Below are positions 47,299-56,956 of a stretch of 64,000 bases of DNA, one piece after another. Both the position numbers and the translations under genes were made by a program. The stretch is from Labrenzia sp. R4_2. GTDB taxonomy: Bacteria > Pseudomonadota > Alphaproteobacteria > Rhizobiales > Stappiaceae. The notes under the pieces are model-generated. The model saw nothing but the letters and a program-made list of their open reading frames with translations, did not search any database and was not told where the DNA came from. The DNA is taken from positions 620,001 to 684,000 of the forward strand of contig NZ_JAGHRJ010000003.1 of assembly GCF_017743865.1 (NCBI RefSeq). Reading direction: 5' to 3'. Position 1 is the stretch's first letter. Each line of letters begins with the position of its first letter.

Positions 47299-47467
47299 TG
47301 AAAAGCCTGCTTTGGCGCAATAAGGGCTTGTGACGCTGTTCTGTCAACCCGGTTGGCGTGCTTTCTGATATAGGTGCAGGGCCAACAAATACCCACCGCC
47401 ATCTCGCCAAGTGGCCGGTCAACTGCTATGAAGCTGCGCCAAATACATAGTTTTCAACAGGTCCACG

Positions 47468-48052
47468 ATGTTCAAGGCGTTCCAAGCACTGTCTCATGTC
47501 AACTGCAAGACCACGGTTTCGGTCGCATTATGTGCCGCTTTTCTGACAGGATGCGGCGCAACCGGAGATATCGCGGAGAACGTGATTTCGGGTGGTGCGG
47601 AACCGGTTCAAGTCTCCCGCGAGACATTTGCGCCGCCAGTGCCGTGCCCGCCGTTGCAGATGAAAACAAATTCACACCTGATCCGTGAGTTTGTAAGGGG
47701 CAAGGACGGCGAGCGCGACGGCTTGATCTACCAGGCACTGGTGGAGGATTCGGCGGTCAGCTGTTCCCAAGAAGCCGACGGCCAGCGCCGTTTGAAGCTC
47801 GGGTTCACAGGTGACGTGACACCCGGACCGGCGTGGAGAGGCGGCGATGTTGTACTTCCGCTGCGCGTGACGATCCCGGCGTCTTCCGATGCGGATCAAA
47901 AACCGCTGGTTTCTGAAGTGATCCAGATCCCGGTTTCCATCGAAGCCGGTGGCCGCGGGCAACAATGGACCTATGTGGATGAGAAATTCGTCATTCCGAT
48001 GAACCAGGGCAGCAAAATCCAGTTTGGTTTTGACGAAGGGCGCCGGCGCTAA
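47468..48052 (+). CDS. hypothetical lipoprotein
   Basis: A 194-residue exported protein with a lipobox-like sequence LTGC ending the signal (Cys29), followed by GATGDIAENVISGG. The mature domain is strand-rich with two cysteine-containing segments (PVPCPPLQ, SAVSCSQE). I do not recognise a named family. It is probably anchored to the periplasmic side of a membrane. It lies alone between ispH (divergent) and the glycine riboswitch. Confidence 0.75.
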   Translation: MFKAFQALSHVNCKTTVSVALCAAFLTGCGATGDIAENVISGGAEPVQVSRETFAPPVPCPPLQMKTNSHLIREFVRGKDGERDGLIYQALVEDSAVSCSQEADGQRRLKLGFTGDVTPGPAWRGGDVVLPLRVTIPASSDADQKPLVSEVIQIPVSIEAGGRGQQWTYVDEKFVIPMNQGSKIQFGFDEGRRR

Positions 48053-48205
48053 GCCAGGGGTCTGAGGGCCATCCCTATTGGCATCTGGCTTACGCAATTT
48101 AACAGTTTGATTGCCGCATATTGACAAGGTGGTGTCGGCCACTCACAATCGCGGCGAAATTGGGGTCGTTCCCTGATGATCGTGCCTTTGGCACGAAATG
48201 CCACT

Positions 48206-48412
48206 GCGGGAGAGGCCAGGTGAGAAGATCCTGGCGCCGAAGGAGCAACCGCCCCGGAAACTCTCAGGCAAAAGGACCGCAGAGGCTTCAACGCTCTGGA
48301 AAGCAGTGATCTGCGCCAACACATGCGCGGACTGCTCACCGAAGGAGTAACCACCAGGCCGGTTTGGTTTGGCTGGGAAATCTCTCAGGTACTCGGACAG
48401 AGGGGGTGCAGA
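48206..48412 (+). ncRNA. tandem glycine riboswitch
   Basis: Two glycine aptamers in series upstream of gcvT. Aptamer 1 begins GCGGGAGAGGCC and contains GCCGAAGGAGCAA, then GGAAACTCTCAGGCAAAAGGACCGC (split here by position 48259-48280). The linker GGAAAGCAG follows. Aptamer 2 contains ACCGAAGGAGTAACCACC, GGGAAATCTCTCAGG and ACTCGGACAGAGGGGG. These are the conserved cores of the gcvT motif. Glycine binding is expected to switch on the glycine cleavage genes. No clear terminator stem is seen between the second aptamer and gcvT, so control may be translational. Confidence 0.95.
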
Positions 48413-48473
48413 CGAATCGAAACCGTTCGCGGCGAGGTTCGGGACTGCGCAACCCCTAACGCGAGGACCGTTC

Positions 48474-49625
48474 ATGGCGGAAACCGTTGCAGACGAAGAT
48501 CTGAAACAAACGCCTCTTCACGACCTTCATATCGAGCTGGGTGGCAAAATGGTGCCGTTCGCCGGCTACTCCATGCCCGTCCAGTACAAGCTGGGCATCA
48601 TGGGCGAGCACCAGCACACACGCGCGAAAGCGGGTTTGTTTGATGTGTCCCACATGGGCCAGGCTGTTCTGATCGGCCCGGATCACGAAACCACCGCCAA
48701 AGCACTGGAAGCCCTGACACCGTCCAACTTCGTTGAACTTGGTCATGGCCGTCAGCGCTACACGGTCCTGTTGAACGAGGAGGGGGGCATCATTGACGAT
48801 CTGATGGTCACCCGTCCGCTGGATCCGAACGATGATGGACGGCTCCTGCTGGTGGTGAACGCAGCACGCAAGGATGTCGACTACGCGCACCTGCGGGCCA
48901 AGCTGCCGGAAACGGTCAATCTCGAAGTGGTCGATGACCGCGCTTTGATCGCGGTGCAGGGCCCGGAAGCTGTTGCGGCGGTTGCAGCCCATGCACCGGC
49001 TGCGGCCGAACTTGGCTTCATGTCCGCAGCTCCCATGGAATTTGATGGCATTGCATGCCACATCGCGCGCGCCGGATACACCGGGGAAGACGGTGTTGAG
49101 ATGTCCGTGCCTGCAGGAGCGGCCGAGGCAATTGCCCGCGCGCTTTTGGCAGATGACCGGGTCGAAGCGATCGGCCTTGGTGCCCGCGACAGCCTGCGTC
49201 TGGAGGCCGGACTTTGCCTTTATGGCCACGACATCGACGAAACCACGTCGCCGGTTGAAGGCAATATCACCTTTTGCATGCAAAAGCGGCGCCGCGAAGA
49301 AGGCGGGTTCCCGGCTGCGGACCGAATCCAAAAAGAATTGGCCGAGGGAACAGACCGCATTCGCGTCGGCCTGCGGCTGGACGGCAAAGCCCCGGCACGT
49401 GAGGGCGCGGAAATTGCTCTGCCTGGTGGGGATGTCATCGGTATCCTGACCTCCGGCGGGTTTGCTCCAACCGTCGGAGCGCCGATTGCCATGGGCTACG
49501 TCCCCGCCGAACACGCAAGCGAGGGAACACAGCTGGAGCTGATCGTCCGCAACCGCCGTTTGCCGGCCACGGTCTCAGCCATGCCTTTCGTGCCCAACCG
49601 CTATTACCGAAAACCAAAAGCCTGA
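48474..49625 (+). CDS. gcvT: glycine cleavage system aminomethyltransferase (T protein)
   Basis: Transfers the methylene group of glycine from the lipoyl arm of H protein to tetrahydrofolate, releasing ammonia. 383 residues. PLHDLHIELGGKMVPFAGYSMPVQY, AGLFDVSHMGQ, and GRDSLRLEAGLCLYGHDID are diagnostic. ATG chosen at MAETVADEDL, preceded by GCGAGGACC; a frame extension upstream reads into the riboswitch and is rejected. First gene of the operon. Confidence 0.96.
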   Translation: MAETVADEDLKQTPLHDLHIELGGKMVPFAGYSMPVQYKLGIMGEHQHTRAKAGLFDVSHMGQAVLIGPDHETTAKALEALTPSNFVELGHGRQRYTVLLNEEGGIIDDLMVTRPLDPNDDGRLLLVVNAARKDVDYAHLRAKLPETVNLEVVDDRALIAVQGPEAVAAVAAHAPAAAELGFMSAAPMEFDGIACHIARAGYTGEDGVEMSVPAGAAEAIARALLADDRVEAIGLGARDSLRLEAGLCLYGHDIDETTSPVEGNITFCMQKRRREEGGFPAADRIQKELAEGTDRIRVGLRLDGKAPAREGAEIALPGGDVIGILTSGGFAPTVGAPIAMGYVPAEHASEGTQLELIVRNRRLPATVSAMPFVPNRYYRKPKA

Positions 49626-49652
49626 CTTTTTTCCAGAGAACGGACGCAAAAC

Positions 49653-50024
49653 ATGACGACTTATTACTCAAAAGATCACGAGTGGATCTCCGTCGAGGGC
49701 GGCACCGCCACCATCGGCATCACGGCCTATGCGCAGGAACAGCTCGGCGATGTTGTCTACGTGGAACTGCCGGAAACCGGCAAGGCCCTGTCCCAAGGCG
49801 ATGAAGCCGCGGTTGTGGAATCTGTGAAAGCTGCCAGTGAAGTCTACGCGCCGATCGACGGCGAGGTCACCGCAGCCAATGACGTGCTGGCTGATGAGCC
49901 CGCCAAGGTCAACGAAGATCCGGAAGGCGCAGCCTGGTTCATCAAGATGACTGTTGGCAATGAAGGCCAGCTCGCCGACCTGATGGATGAAGCGGCCTAC
50001 AAGGCCTACATCGAGACCCTTTGA
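49653..50024 (+). CDS. gcvH: glycine cleavage system H protein
   Basis: The lipoylated shuttle protein that carries the aminomethyl group between P, T and L proteins. 123 residues; the lipoyl-acceptor Lys59 is in [19 protein letters not shown]. The N-terminal YYSKDHEWI and [11 protein letters not shown] are typical. It follows gcvT by 27 bases and precedes the OsmC-like gene by 3 bases. Confidence 0.97.
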   Translation: MTTYYSKDHEWISVEGGTATIGITAYAQEQLGDVVYVELPETGKALSQGDEAAVVESVKAASEVYAPIDGEVTAANDVLADEPAKVNEDPEGAAWFIKMTVGNEGQLADLMDEAAYKAYIETL

Positions 50025-50027
50025 TCC

Positions 50028-50513
50028 ATGGCGGGGCATTACTACACGGCGGTGGTCGAATGGGCGTGTGACGGGGATTACGCGGCCAACAAATATTCGC
50101 GCGGCCACATCTGGCAGTTTGACGGCGGTCTGAAGATCCCGGCTAGCTCCTCGCCGACCGTTGTGCCTCAGCCTTATTCGATTGAAGCAGCCGTTGACCC
50201 GGAAGAGGCGCTCGTTGCAGCGATCTCGTCGTGTCACATGATGTCGTTTCTGGATCTTGCCCGGCGCGCCGGTTACGTCGTTGCCAGCTACCGCGACAGC
50301 GCAAAAGGCGAGATGAGCCGGATTGCCCGCGGCAAGATGGCCATCACCAAGGTGGTCCTCAAGCCCGAAATCGTGTTGGTCGCCGATAGCGATCCCGATC
50401 CCAGCTGGATCACAGATCTGCACGAAAAGGCCCATGACGTCTGCTTCATCGCAAACTCGGTCAAATGTGAGATCGTGGTGGACCCGGAACCGGTCCGCAC
50501 GGTCGTACCGTAA
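50028..50513 (+). CDS. OsmC family protein inside the gcv operon
   Basis: A 161-residue thiol-dependent peroxidase-like protein. The two reactive cysteines of the family are in [15 protein letters not shown] and [14 protein letters not shown]. It belongs to the OsmC/Ohr superfamily, which reduces organic hydroperoxides or protects thiols. Its placement three bases after gcvH and 17 before gcvPA indicates co-transcription under the glycine riboswitch, and it may protect the lipoyl thiols or act on a by-product; that link is inference. Confidence 0.9.
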   Translation: MAGHYYTAVVEWACDGDYAANKYSRGHIWQFDGGLKIPASSSPTVVPQPYSIEAAVDPEEALVAAISSCHMMSFLDLARRAGYVVASYRDSAKGEMSRIARGKMAITKVVLKPEIVLVADSDPDPSWITDLHEKAHDVCFIANSVKCEIVVDPEPVRTVVP

Positions 50514-50530
50514 ATCTGGAGCCGCAGACA

Positions 50531-51877
50531 ATGCGCTATTTACCACTTACCGACACCGATCGCGGCGATATGCTCGCGCGCATCGGCGTCAATTCGATTG
50601 ATGACCTCTTTACCGACATTCCAGAGGATGTTCGGTTCAAAGGTCTTCTGGATCTGCCGAAACGCGCCAGCGAAATGGAAGTCGAGCGCAAGCTCTCCGC
50701 TATGGCCGCCAAAAACACGTCGGCCGGATCCGTGCCGTTTTTTGTCGGCGCAGGCGCCTACAAGCACCACGTTCCGGCGACGGTCGATCATTTGATCCAG
50801 CGCTCGGAGTTCCTGACGTCCTATACGCCATATCAGCCCGAAATCACCCAAGGCACCCTGCAGTACCTGTTTGAGTTCCAGACGCAGGTTGCCAAGCTGA
50901 CCGCAATGGATGTTGCCAACGCCTCCATGTATGACGGCTCCACCGGCACCGGCGAGGCTGTTCTGATGGCCCACCGGGTCACCAAGAAGAACAAGGCGGT
51001 CCTGTCCGGCGGTCTGCATCCGCAGTACCGGGAAGTGGTCGAGGGCCTCTCCAACATGGCCGGCGATCAGGTCGCCAGCCTGCCGGCCGACCCAATGGGT
51101 ACGGAAGACATTCTGTCCCAGATCGACGACGAGACCTCCTGTGTGGTGGTCCAGTCACCGTCCTTCTATGGCCAGCTGATCGACCTGAAGCCGATCGCAG
51201 AAAAGGCACACCAGCACAAGGCGCTGTTGATCGCCGTCTTCACCGAAGTGGTGTCGCTCGGCCTCATTGAGCCTCCCGGAACGCAGGGCGCGGACATTGT
51301 GGTTGGCGAAGGCCAGTCCATCGGCAACGGCCTGAATTACGGCGGTCCATATGTCGGTCTTTTCGCCACCCGCCAGAAATACGTCCGGCAGATGCCGGGG
51401 CGCCTCTGTGGTGAAACTGTTGATGCGGAAGGCAAGCGCGGTTTCGTGCTGACGCTCTCCACCCGCGAACAACACATCCGCCGCGACAAGGCGACGTCCA
51501 ACATCTGCACCAACTCCGGTCTCTGCTGTCTGGCCTTCACGATCCACATGTCGTTGCTCGGCCAGAAAGGTCTGACGCAATTGGCGCGCATCAACCACGG
51601 CAACGCGGTGAAGCTGAAGCAACAGCTTGGTGCGGTACCGGGCGTGGACGTACTGAATTCGGCTTACTTCAACGAATTCACCCTCCGCCTGCCGAAAGCA
51701 GCCGATGGCGTTGTTGAGGCATTGGCGGCCAAGGGCATTCTGGCCGGCCTGCCGGTCTCCCGCCTGGAGCCGGGCAAGGCGGATCTGGAAAACCTGCTGG
51801 TGGTAGCCTCCACCGAAGTCAACACGGATGAAGACCGCGCGGCCTTTGCCGATGCGCTGAAGGAGGTGCTGGCATGA
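50531..51877 (+). CDS. gcvPA: glycine dehydrogenase (decarboxylating) subunit 1
   Basis: The N-terminal half of a split P protein. 448 residues starting [41 protein letters not shown] and [18 protein letters not shown] are characteristic. It works as a heterotetramer with GcvPB, which contains the PLP lysine. Its stop codon overlaps the gcvPB start by four bases (ATGA). Confidence 0.97.
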   Translation: MRYLPLTDTDRGDMLARIGVNSIDDLFTDIPEDVRFKGLLDLPKRASEMEVERKLSAMAAKNTSAGSVPFFVGAGAYKHHVPATVDHLIQRSEFLTSYTPYQPEITQGTLQYLFEFQTQVAKLTAMDVANASMYDGSTGTGEAVLMAHRVTKKNKAVLSGGLHPQYREVVEGLSNMAGDQVASLPADPMGTEDILSQIDDETSCVVVQSPSFYGQLIDLKPIAEKAHQHKALLIAVFTEVVSLGLIEPPGTQGADIVVGEGQSIGNGLNYGGPYVGLFATRQKYVRQMPGRLCGETVDAEGKRGFVLTLSTREQHIRRDKATSNICTNSGLCCLAFTIHMSLLGQKGLTQLARINHGNAVKLKQQLGAVPGVDVLNSAYFNEFTLRLPKAADGVVEALAAKGILAGLPVSRLEPGKADLENLLVVASTEVNTDEDRAAFADALKEVLA

Positions 51878-53466
51878 GCATGAACACGCAAGGACGCCCG
51901 ACGGCAGCAGGAGATGCGGGCGAGAGCTTCCGCCCGAAAACCTTCACCGGGAACCGCGGCCTCGACATGGAAGAGCCGTTGATCTTTGAGGTGGGCTCTC
52001 TGGAAAACTGCGGTGTTGATCTCGACGAAGGCGATCTGCCTGAGTTTGAACTTGGTGGACATACCCGCCGGGCCGAGATCGGTCTGCCGGGTCTCGCCGA
52101 ACCTGAAGCCATGCGCCACTACGTGCGCCTGTCACGCAACAACTATGCGATCGATGCCGGGCTGTATCCGCTTGGCTCGTGCACCATGAAGCACAACCCG
52201 CGCCTCAACGAGAAGATGGCCCGCCTGCCGGGCTTTGCCGATGTGCACCCGCTGCAACCGGTGTCATCCGTCCCGGGCGCGATTGAGCTGATTGACGAGC
52301 TGGCCCATTGGTTGATGGTTTCCACCGGCACGCATGCGGTTGCCATGAGCCCGAAGGCCGGCGCCCATGGTGAGCTATGCGGCATGATGGCGATCAAGGC
52401 GGCGCACACCGCTGCCGGCCGGAGCCCGGAAATTGTTCTGGTTCCTGAAAGTGCTCACGGCACCAACCCGGCAACCGCCGCTCTGCTCGGCTACAAGGTT
52501 GTCTCCATTGATGCCAAGGACGACGGTACGGTCGACCTTGAAGCGCTCAAGACCACGATCGCGGAGCACACCGGCAACATTGCCGGGATCATGCTGACCA
52601 ACCCGAACACCTGCGGGCTGTTCGAGCGGGACATCAAGGAAATAGCTGACCGGATCCACGAGGCTGGCGGCTTCTTCTATTGTGACGGTGCGAACTTCAA
52701 CGCCATCGTCGGCAAGGCCCGTCCGGGGGATCTCGGCGTTGATGCCATGCACATCAACCTTCACAAGACTTTCTCGACGCCGCATGGTGGCGGTGGTCCG
52801 GGCTCCGGACCGGTGGTCTTGTCGGATAAGCTGGCTCCCTTTGCCCCGCTGCCGTTCATCCGCAAGACGGACGATGGCCTGGAACTGGTTGAAACGGAAG
52901 CTGCTACGAAAGACGGCGAACAGCCTTTTGGCCGTATGACGGCGTTCCAGGGCCAGATGGGCATGTATGTGCGTGCGCTCAGCTACATGATGAGCCACGG
53001 CTCGGACGGCCTGCGTCAGGCCTCTGAAGATGCGGTCCTCAACGCGAACTATGTCCGTGTCGGCCTGCAGGATCTTATGAGCCTGCCGTTCGGCGAGCGT
53101 CCGTGCATGCACGAGGTTCTCTTCGACGACAGCTTCCTGAAGGACACAGGCGTTACCACGCTCGATTTCGCCAAGGCGATGATCGACGAGGGCTACCACC
53201 CGATGACCATGTACTTCCCGCTTGTGGTGCATGGCGCGATGTTGATTGAGCCGACGGAATCGGAAAGCCGCGCCTCGCTTGACCTGTTCGTTGCCACCAT
53301 GCGTGATCTGGTCATGAGCGCCAAACGCGGTGAGACACAGCGCTTCTCCGGAGCGCCATATCTCGCCCCGCGCCGCCGCCTGGACGAAACGGGCGCAGCC
53401 CGCAAGCCGGTCCTGAAATGGTCCGAGCCGGAACCAGCACAGGTGACACCGGAAGCTGCGGAATAA
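51874..53466 (+). CDS. gcvPB: glycine dehydrogenase (decarboxylating) subunit 2
   Basis: The PLP-binding half of the P protein, 530 residues. The Schiff-base lysine lies in [30 protein letters not shown] and [11 protein letters not shown] are further conserved blocks. It decarboxylates glycine and loads the aminomethyl group on GcvH. Translationally coupled to gcvPA. The operon ends in a strong bidirectional terminator. No lipoamide dehydrogenase (L protein) is in this cluster. Confidence 0.97.
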   Translation: MSMNTQGRPTAAGDAGESFRPKTFTGNRGLDMEEPLIFEVGSLENCGVDLDEGDLPEFELGGHTRRAEIGLPGLAEPEAMRHYVRLSRNNYAIDAGLYPLGSCTMKHNPRLNEKMARLPGFADVHPLQPVSSVPGAIELIDELAHWLMVSTGTHAVAMSPKAGAHGELCGMMAIKAAHTAAGRSPEIVLVPESAHGTNPATAALLGYKVVSIDAKDDGTVDLEALKTTIAEHTGNIAGIMLTNPNTCGLFERDIKEIADRIHEAGGFFYCDGANFNAIVGKARPGDLGVDAMHINLHKTFSTPHGGGGPGSGPVVLSDKLAPFAPLPFIRKTDDGLELVETEAATKDGEQPFGRMTAFQGQMGMYVRALSYMMSHGSDGLRQASEDAVLNANYVRVGLQDLMSLPFGERPCMHEVLFDDSFLKDTGVTTLDFAKAMIDEGYHPMTMYFPLVVHGAMLIEPTESESRASLDLFVATMRDLVMSAKRGETQRFSGAPYLAPRRRLDETGAARKPVLKWSEPEPAQVTPEAAE

Positions 53467-53479
53467 AAGTCAAAATGAC

Positions 53480-53506
53480 AAAAGGCCCGGTTCTGCCGGG
53501 CCTTTT
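53480..53506. terminator. bidirectional terminator after gcvPB
   Basis: AAAAGGCCCGG and CCGGGCCTTTT pair perfectly over 11 bases with loop TTCTG. It serves both gcvPB and the convergent solute-binding protein gene. Confidence 0.92.
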
Positions 53507-53533
53507 CATTTCGCGGAACTACGGGCCAGGCCT

Positions 53534-54448
53534 TCAATTTGACTGAGGTTCTGCCGCAGCCGGAGTGCTGTTCTCGGGTGTGTCTTCGGGGTCAAACCAC
53601 ATGCTGTCGTTTTCAAAAGGGGTCGCTGCGCTCAGTTCGGGATTTGCAATCCTGAAGATCTTCCGTTGGTGAAGATTGGCCCGCTGGATGTCGTCCTCGA
53701 AGAACTCCCAGAAAAGTGTGTCAAAGGAGCCATCGGCGATCATAGCTTTCAGCCCGGTCTCGAACCGCGCTGCCAGATCCGGTCGTTTGGGGGTCACAAA
53801 TATGTACGTCGGGTGCGGGATGTACAGGGCAATTGAATTCTCAATGGCCAAGTCCGGATAATCGGCCTTCGCATTGTGGTATTCATGATAGATTTCATCG
53901 ATCCCCCGGCCGAAGGTCTTGAACCGGTCTGCGGCAAGCATCTTCATAAGCCCGGCTTTGTTGTCACCTTCAACCACATTGAAACCGGCCGCTTGCAGTT
54001 GAGGTGTTGTCGACCATTGTGCCCCGGATCCGGTTGAGAACTTTTTGAAGTCCTCCAAAGTCTCGGCTTTATCCAGTTCAGCCTGGCTGCTTTCATTGAT
54101 GAAAAAAAGCCGGTATCCCTGCAAGCCCTTGCGAAGTGGTATCCGGATAGTCAGCAGGTTTTCTTCCCAAGAAGGCTTCGTGCCAATGGCGTCGTATTCA
54201 ATGATTTCCCCAGAGATGAGCTCCAGAAGACGGCGGTCTCTGGATAAGGATGGTCTTTTGGAGATTTTTAGTTTCGCCGCATCAGGAGCATCTGTGCGGT
54301 GCAGTATTTCGGCGAGGAGCTTATCAACATAACCATTGTTGTTTTTGGGTGCCGCTTCAGTCGCAGCTGCTGCCGGGGCAAACTGTGTCATCGTCAGGCC
54401 GCTCAAAAGTAGGCCAATTCCCCCCCAATTTGACAAGTTCCGAAGCAT
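53534..54448 (-). CDS. orphan periplasmic solute-binding protein (SBP_bac_3-like)
   Basis: A 304-residue exported protein: signal peptide with hydrophobic core GGIGLLLSGLTM and end APAAAA. The body resembles family 3 amino-acid-binding proteins in their divergent form (GEIIEYDAIGTKPSWEENLLTIRIPLRKGLQGYRLFF, NSIALYIPHPTYIFVTPKRPDLAARFETGLKAM). No ABC permease or ATPase is adjacent, so the partner is unknown; a sensory role is possible. An upstream ATG (MDDAGNA) is the alternative start. Confidence 0.65.
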   Translation of the reverse strand: MLRNLSNWGGIGLLLSGLTMTQFAPAAAATEAAPKNNNGYVDKLLAEILHRTDAPDAAKLKISKRPSLSRDRRLLELISGEIIEYDAIGTKPSWEENLLTIRIPLRKGLQGYRLFFINESSQAELDKAETLEDFKKFSTGSGAQWSTTPQLQAAGFNVVEGDNKAGLMKMLAADRFKTFGRGIDEIYHEYHNAKADYPDLAIENSIALYIPHPTYIFVTPKRPDLAARFETGLKAMIADGSFDTLFWEFFEDDIQRANLHQRKIFRIANPELSAATPFENDSMWFDPEDTPENSTPAAAEPQSN

Positions 54449-54643
54449 TGCGTTTCCAGCGTCATCCATCCAGATATCGGGGCGAGATAGTAGGTCTAAG
54501 AACCTCTAGTTTCTATTAATTTTTCCCTCATTCCAGAATAGGTGCAAGATGCCCCGAATGGCCTTATTACAAGCTGTCTGCGACAGGGGCACGTTTGCAG
54601 CCCGAAAGTGATACGATCAATTTCCCACTAATCGCGCCAGCCA

Positions 54644-56650
54644 CTAAACGGCGACGCGGGGCCGGCCGCTGGCTTCGACGACAATCTCCGCCTCGATGAA
54701 CATAGGCCTAGATTCGATTTCGACCGAGCGCACGTCGCGTTTCGCTGAGACCTGGATGCCGACGGCACCGGCGTCCTTTGCTGCCTTTTCGGCCTCTTCG
54801 CGAAGAACGGTTTCCAGCCGGTCCAGAGCGGCTGCGGTTTCTGAAAAATCTTCCGGTCCTGTCTCCAAATGCACTCTGTAGCGTCCGTCGGCCGGTGATG
54901 TGACTGTGCCGCTGCGGCGCAGGGTTATGCGTCCAACGACGGCGCCGATGGCATTGGCCACCCCGGCATGCCGGGACAAGAGCATCGGGCACCGCAAGCG
55001 CCTGCCAACTTCCGGATAATAAGTCGGAGCCGAAGCGCCGAGGCCGACCACCTCCACATTCAGCCGTGCTTGCAGATCGATAAAACCGGCATGGCCGGAA
55101 AGCCCAGCCTGCAACAATTCATGGCGTGCAAGGGTGCGCGGGTTGTCCTGAAACCGGCCGCCTTCCTCTCTAAAGGCCACTTCAAGCAGCGCATCCACGG
55201 TCTGCTGCGTCAGCTGATCAATGATCATCTGCGCCATGGCGTCCGCGCTTGAGGCAAGCACCTTGCCATCGCCGCGCCTGCGCAGCGCAAGCTTCTTAAG
55301 CGCAAGGCGCGCAGCCTCCGCATCCCAGGCGTCCAGCAGTCCGAGGACATGGGCCGCATCGGAGGGAGTGACCCCGGACACTTGTACCATGCCGCGATCG
55401 ATCAGGCGTCCAAGCGTGGCATTTTCCATGCGGTTTCGAACGATGGAAGAAACAGGATGAATGTCATCCCCGATCCGTTCCATCAACTCGCTTTCACGGG
55501 CGTTCAGGTCCTGTTCGGCCATTGCACCGCCGACACACCGGACAAACCGGCCGTCATCTACGCCCGGGAAGTCCGAACGTTCCTGTTGTTCCAGAACCGG
55601 TACTACCTTCTCTGGAGCAAGATGAGCAATCAGGGAGACGGGCAGTACGCGTTTTGGACCAAGATGCAGACCGCCGGTCAGGCCCGTGTCGAGAAAATGG
55701 ACCTGGCTGTCGCCGCCAAGGCCGATTGTGCGCATGGCAACGGCTTCGACCATTGTGCGGAAGGATCCCACCTGCGCGCCATCGGGATCGATCGCCGGGC
55801 GTCCTTTGCGGATCAGGGCAATGTCGGTCGTGGTGCCGCCGATGTCGGACACCAGGGCCGTATCAACTCCGGTCAGCCAATGCGCTCCAACCACGGAGGC
55901 TGCGGGTCCGCTCAGGATCGTTTCGATCGGTCGGGCCCGGGCGTCGGCCGCCGACATCAAGGCACCATCGCCGCGCACCACCATCAGTGGCGCATGGATG
56001 CCCAACTGAACAAGAGCATCCAGGGCCCGGCCAATGAGGCGATCGATCATGCCGATCAGTCGGGCATTGAGGAGCGCGGTAAGCGCCCGTTTGGGTCCAT
56101 TGAGCTTGGCAGACAGAGTGTGCGACATCGTCACGGGACGGCCCGCAATCTCCGCTATTTTTTCAGCAGTCGCGTTTTCATGCGCGGGGTTTCGGGTGGC
56201 AAAACGCGCAGCAACGGCAAGCGCCGTCACGCCTGGATCAAGATCTTGCAGAAATGTGGCGAGCGCCTCTTCATCGAGTGGGGCCGCCTCGGAGCCTGCA
56301 TGGTTGTGGCCGCCGCGCAAAAGCAGCACTGGATCGTCCTTCAAGGCTGCGCTCAAACCAGCCTGCTCAAGATCCTTGGCGTCAAACCCGATTGCGATCA
56401 GCGCCACCCGCGCGCCCTGGTCCTCGACCAGTGCGTTGGTGGCCAGGGTGGTGGACAGGGACACGAGCTCAATCTCGGCAGGGTCGATTTTCGCCTGCAC
56501 CAGTACCGATCGGACGGCCTCTCCGATGCCAACAGCAAGGTCGTGCCGGGTGGTGAGCGCCTTGGCGGAGGCAATGACCTCTTCTTCGCCGCGCAGCATG
56601 ACGGCGTCGGTATAGGTTCCGCCCGTATCGACCCCAAGGCTGTATGTCAC
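54644..56650 (-). CDS. hyuA: hydantoinase/oxoprolinase family protein, HyuA-like
   Basis: An ATP-dependent amidohydrolase or carboxylase-type subunit, 668 residues. The N-terminal actin-fold phosphate loop is VTYSLGVDTGGTYTDAV, followed by LSTTLATNALVE, and the second nucleotide loop VSDIGGTTTDIALI. The GTG start follows AGAGGAACGT; another GTG ten codons upstream lacks a ribosome site. HyuA normally pairs with HyuB, but none is adjacent, so it may act alone or with a distant subunit. Divergent from the TPP-enzyme gene. Substrate unknown (hydantoins, oxoproline, ketones and others are used in the family). Confidence 0.87.
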   Translation of the reverse strand: MTYSLGVDTGGTYTDAVMLRGEEEVIASAKALTTRHDLAVGIGEAVRSVLVQAKIDPAEIELVSLSTTLATNALVEDQGARVALIAIGFDAKDLEQAGLSAALKDDPVLLLRGGHNHAGSEAAPLDEEALATFLQDLDPGVTALAVAARFATRNPAHENATAEKIAEIAGRPVTMSHTLSAKLNGPKRALTALLNARLIGMIDRLIGRALDALVQLGIHAPLMVVRGDGALMSAADARARPIETILSGPAASVVGAHWLTGVDTALVSDIGGTTTDIALIRKGRPAIDPDGAQVGSFRTMVEAVAMRTIGLGGDSQVHFLDTGLTGGLHLGPKRVLPVSLIAHLAPEKVVPVLEQQERSDFPGVDDGRFVRCVGGAMAEQDLNARESELMERIGDDIHPVSSIVRNRMENATLGRLIDRGMVQVSGVTPSDAAHVLGLLDAWDAEAARLALKKLALRRRGDGKVLASSADAMAQMIIDQLTQQTVDALLEVAFREEGGRFQDNPRTLARHELLQAGLSGHAGFIDLQARLNVEVVGLGASAPTYYPEVGRRLRCPMLLSRHAGVANAIGAVVGRITLRRSGTVTSPADGRYRVHLETGPEDFSETAAALDRLETVLREEAEKAAKDAGAVGIQVSAKRDVRSVEIESRPMFIEAEIVVEASGRPRVAV

Positions 56651-56956
56651 ACCACGTTCCTCTGCCCATATCCAATTCACTGGGGAACGAGCATCCGCCG
56701 TCCCTGATGGAGCGTTCCGATGGATACCGTTTCCTCAATTGTGTCAAACAAAAACCGCGCGAACGCACGCGGCACTGTCTGTCTGAGACCAAGGCAGCTT
56801 TTGTGCAGTGCTGGAAATCTGAGTGATGAAACAGTTTTGCTCCGCCGTGACTGCGTCTAAGGGGATTTTTTGATTGCCCGGAGAATGCATTGCCCGATAT
56901 GGGTAGGAACTTTCATGTCTTTCAAATTGCTTTGAGAATTCAAGAGGGGGCTATCC
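56651..56956. other. divergent region between hyuA-like and TPP-enzyme genes
   Basis: About 306 bases with no gene. It holds divergent promoters; no clear operator palindrome was found. Confidence 0.5.

Noticed and set aside
48456..49514. 352-residue frame on the minus strand
   Set aside because: Lies antisense to gcvT and has no ribosome site or motif.
55349..56707. 452-residue frame on the plus strand
   Set aside because: It is antisense to the hyuA-like gene; composition is unnatural (many His, Gly and Arg in irregular blocks) and no family pattern is present.
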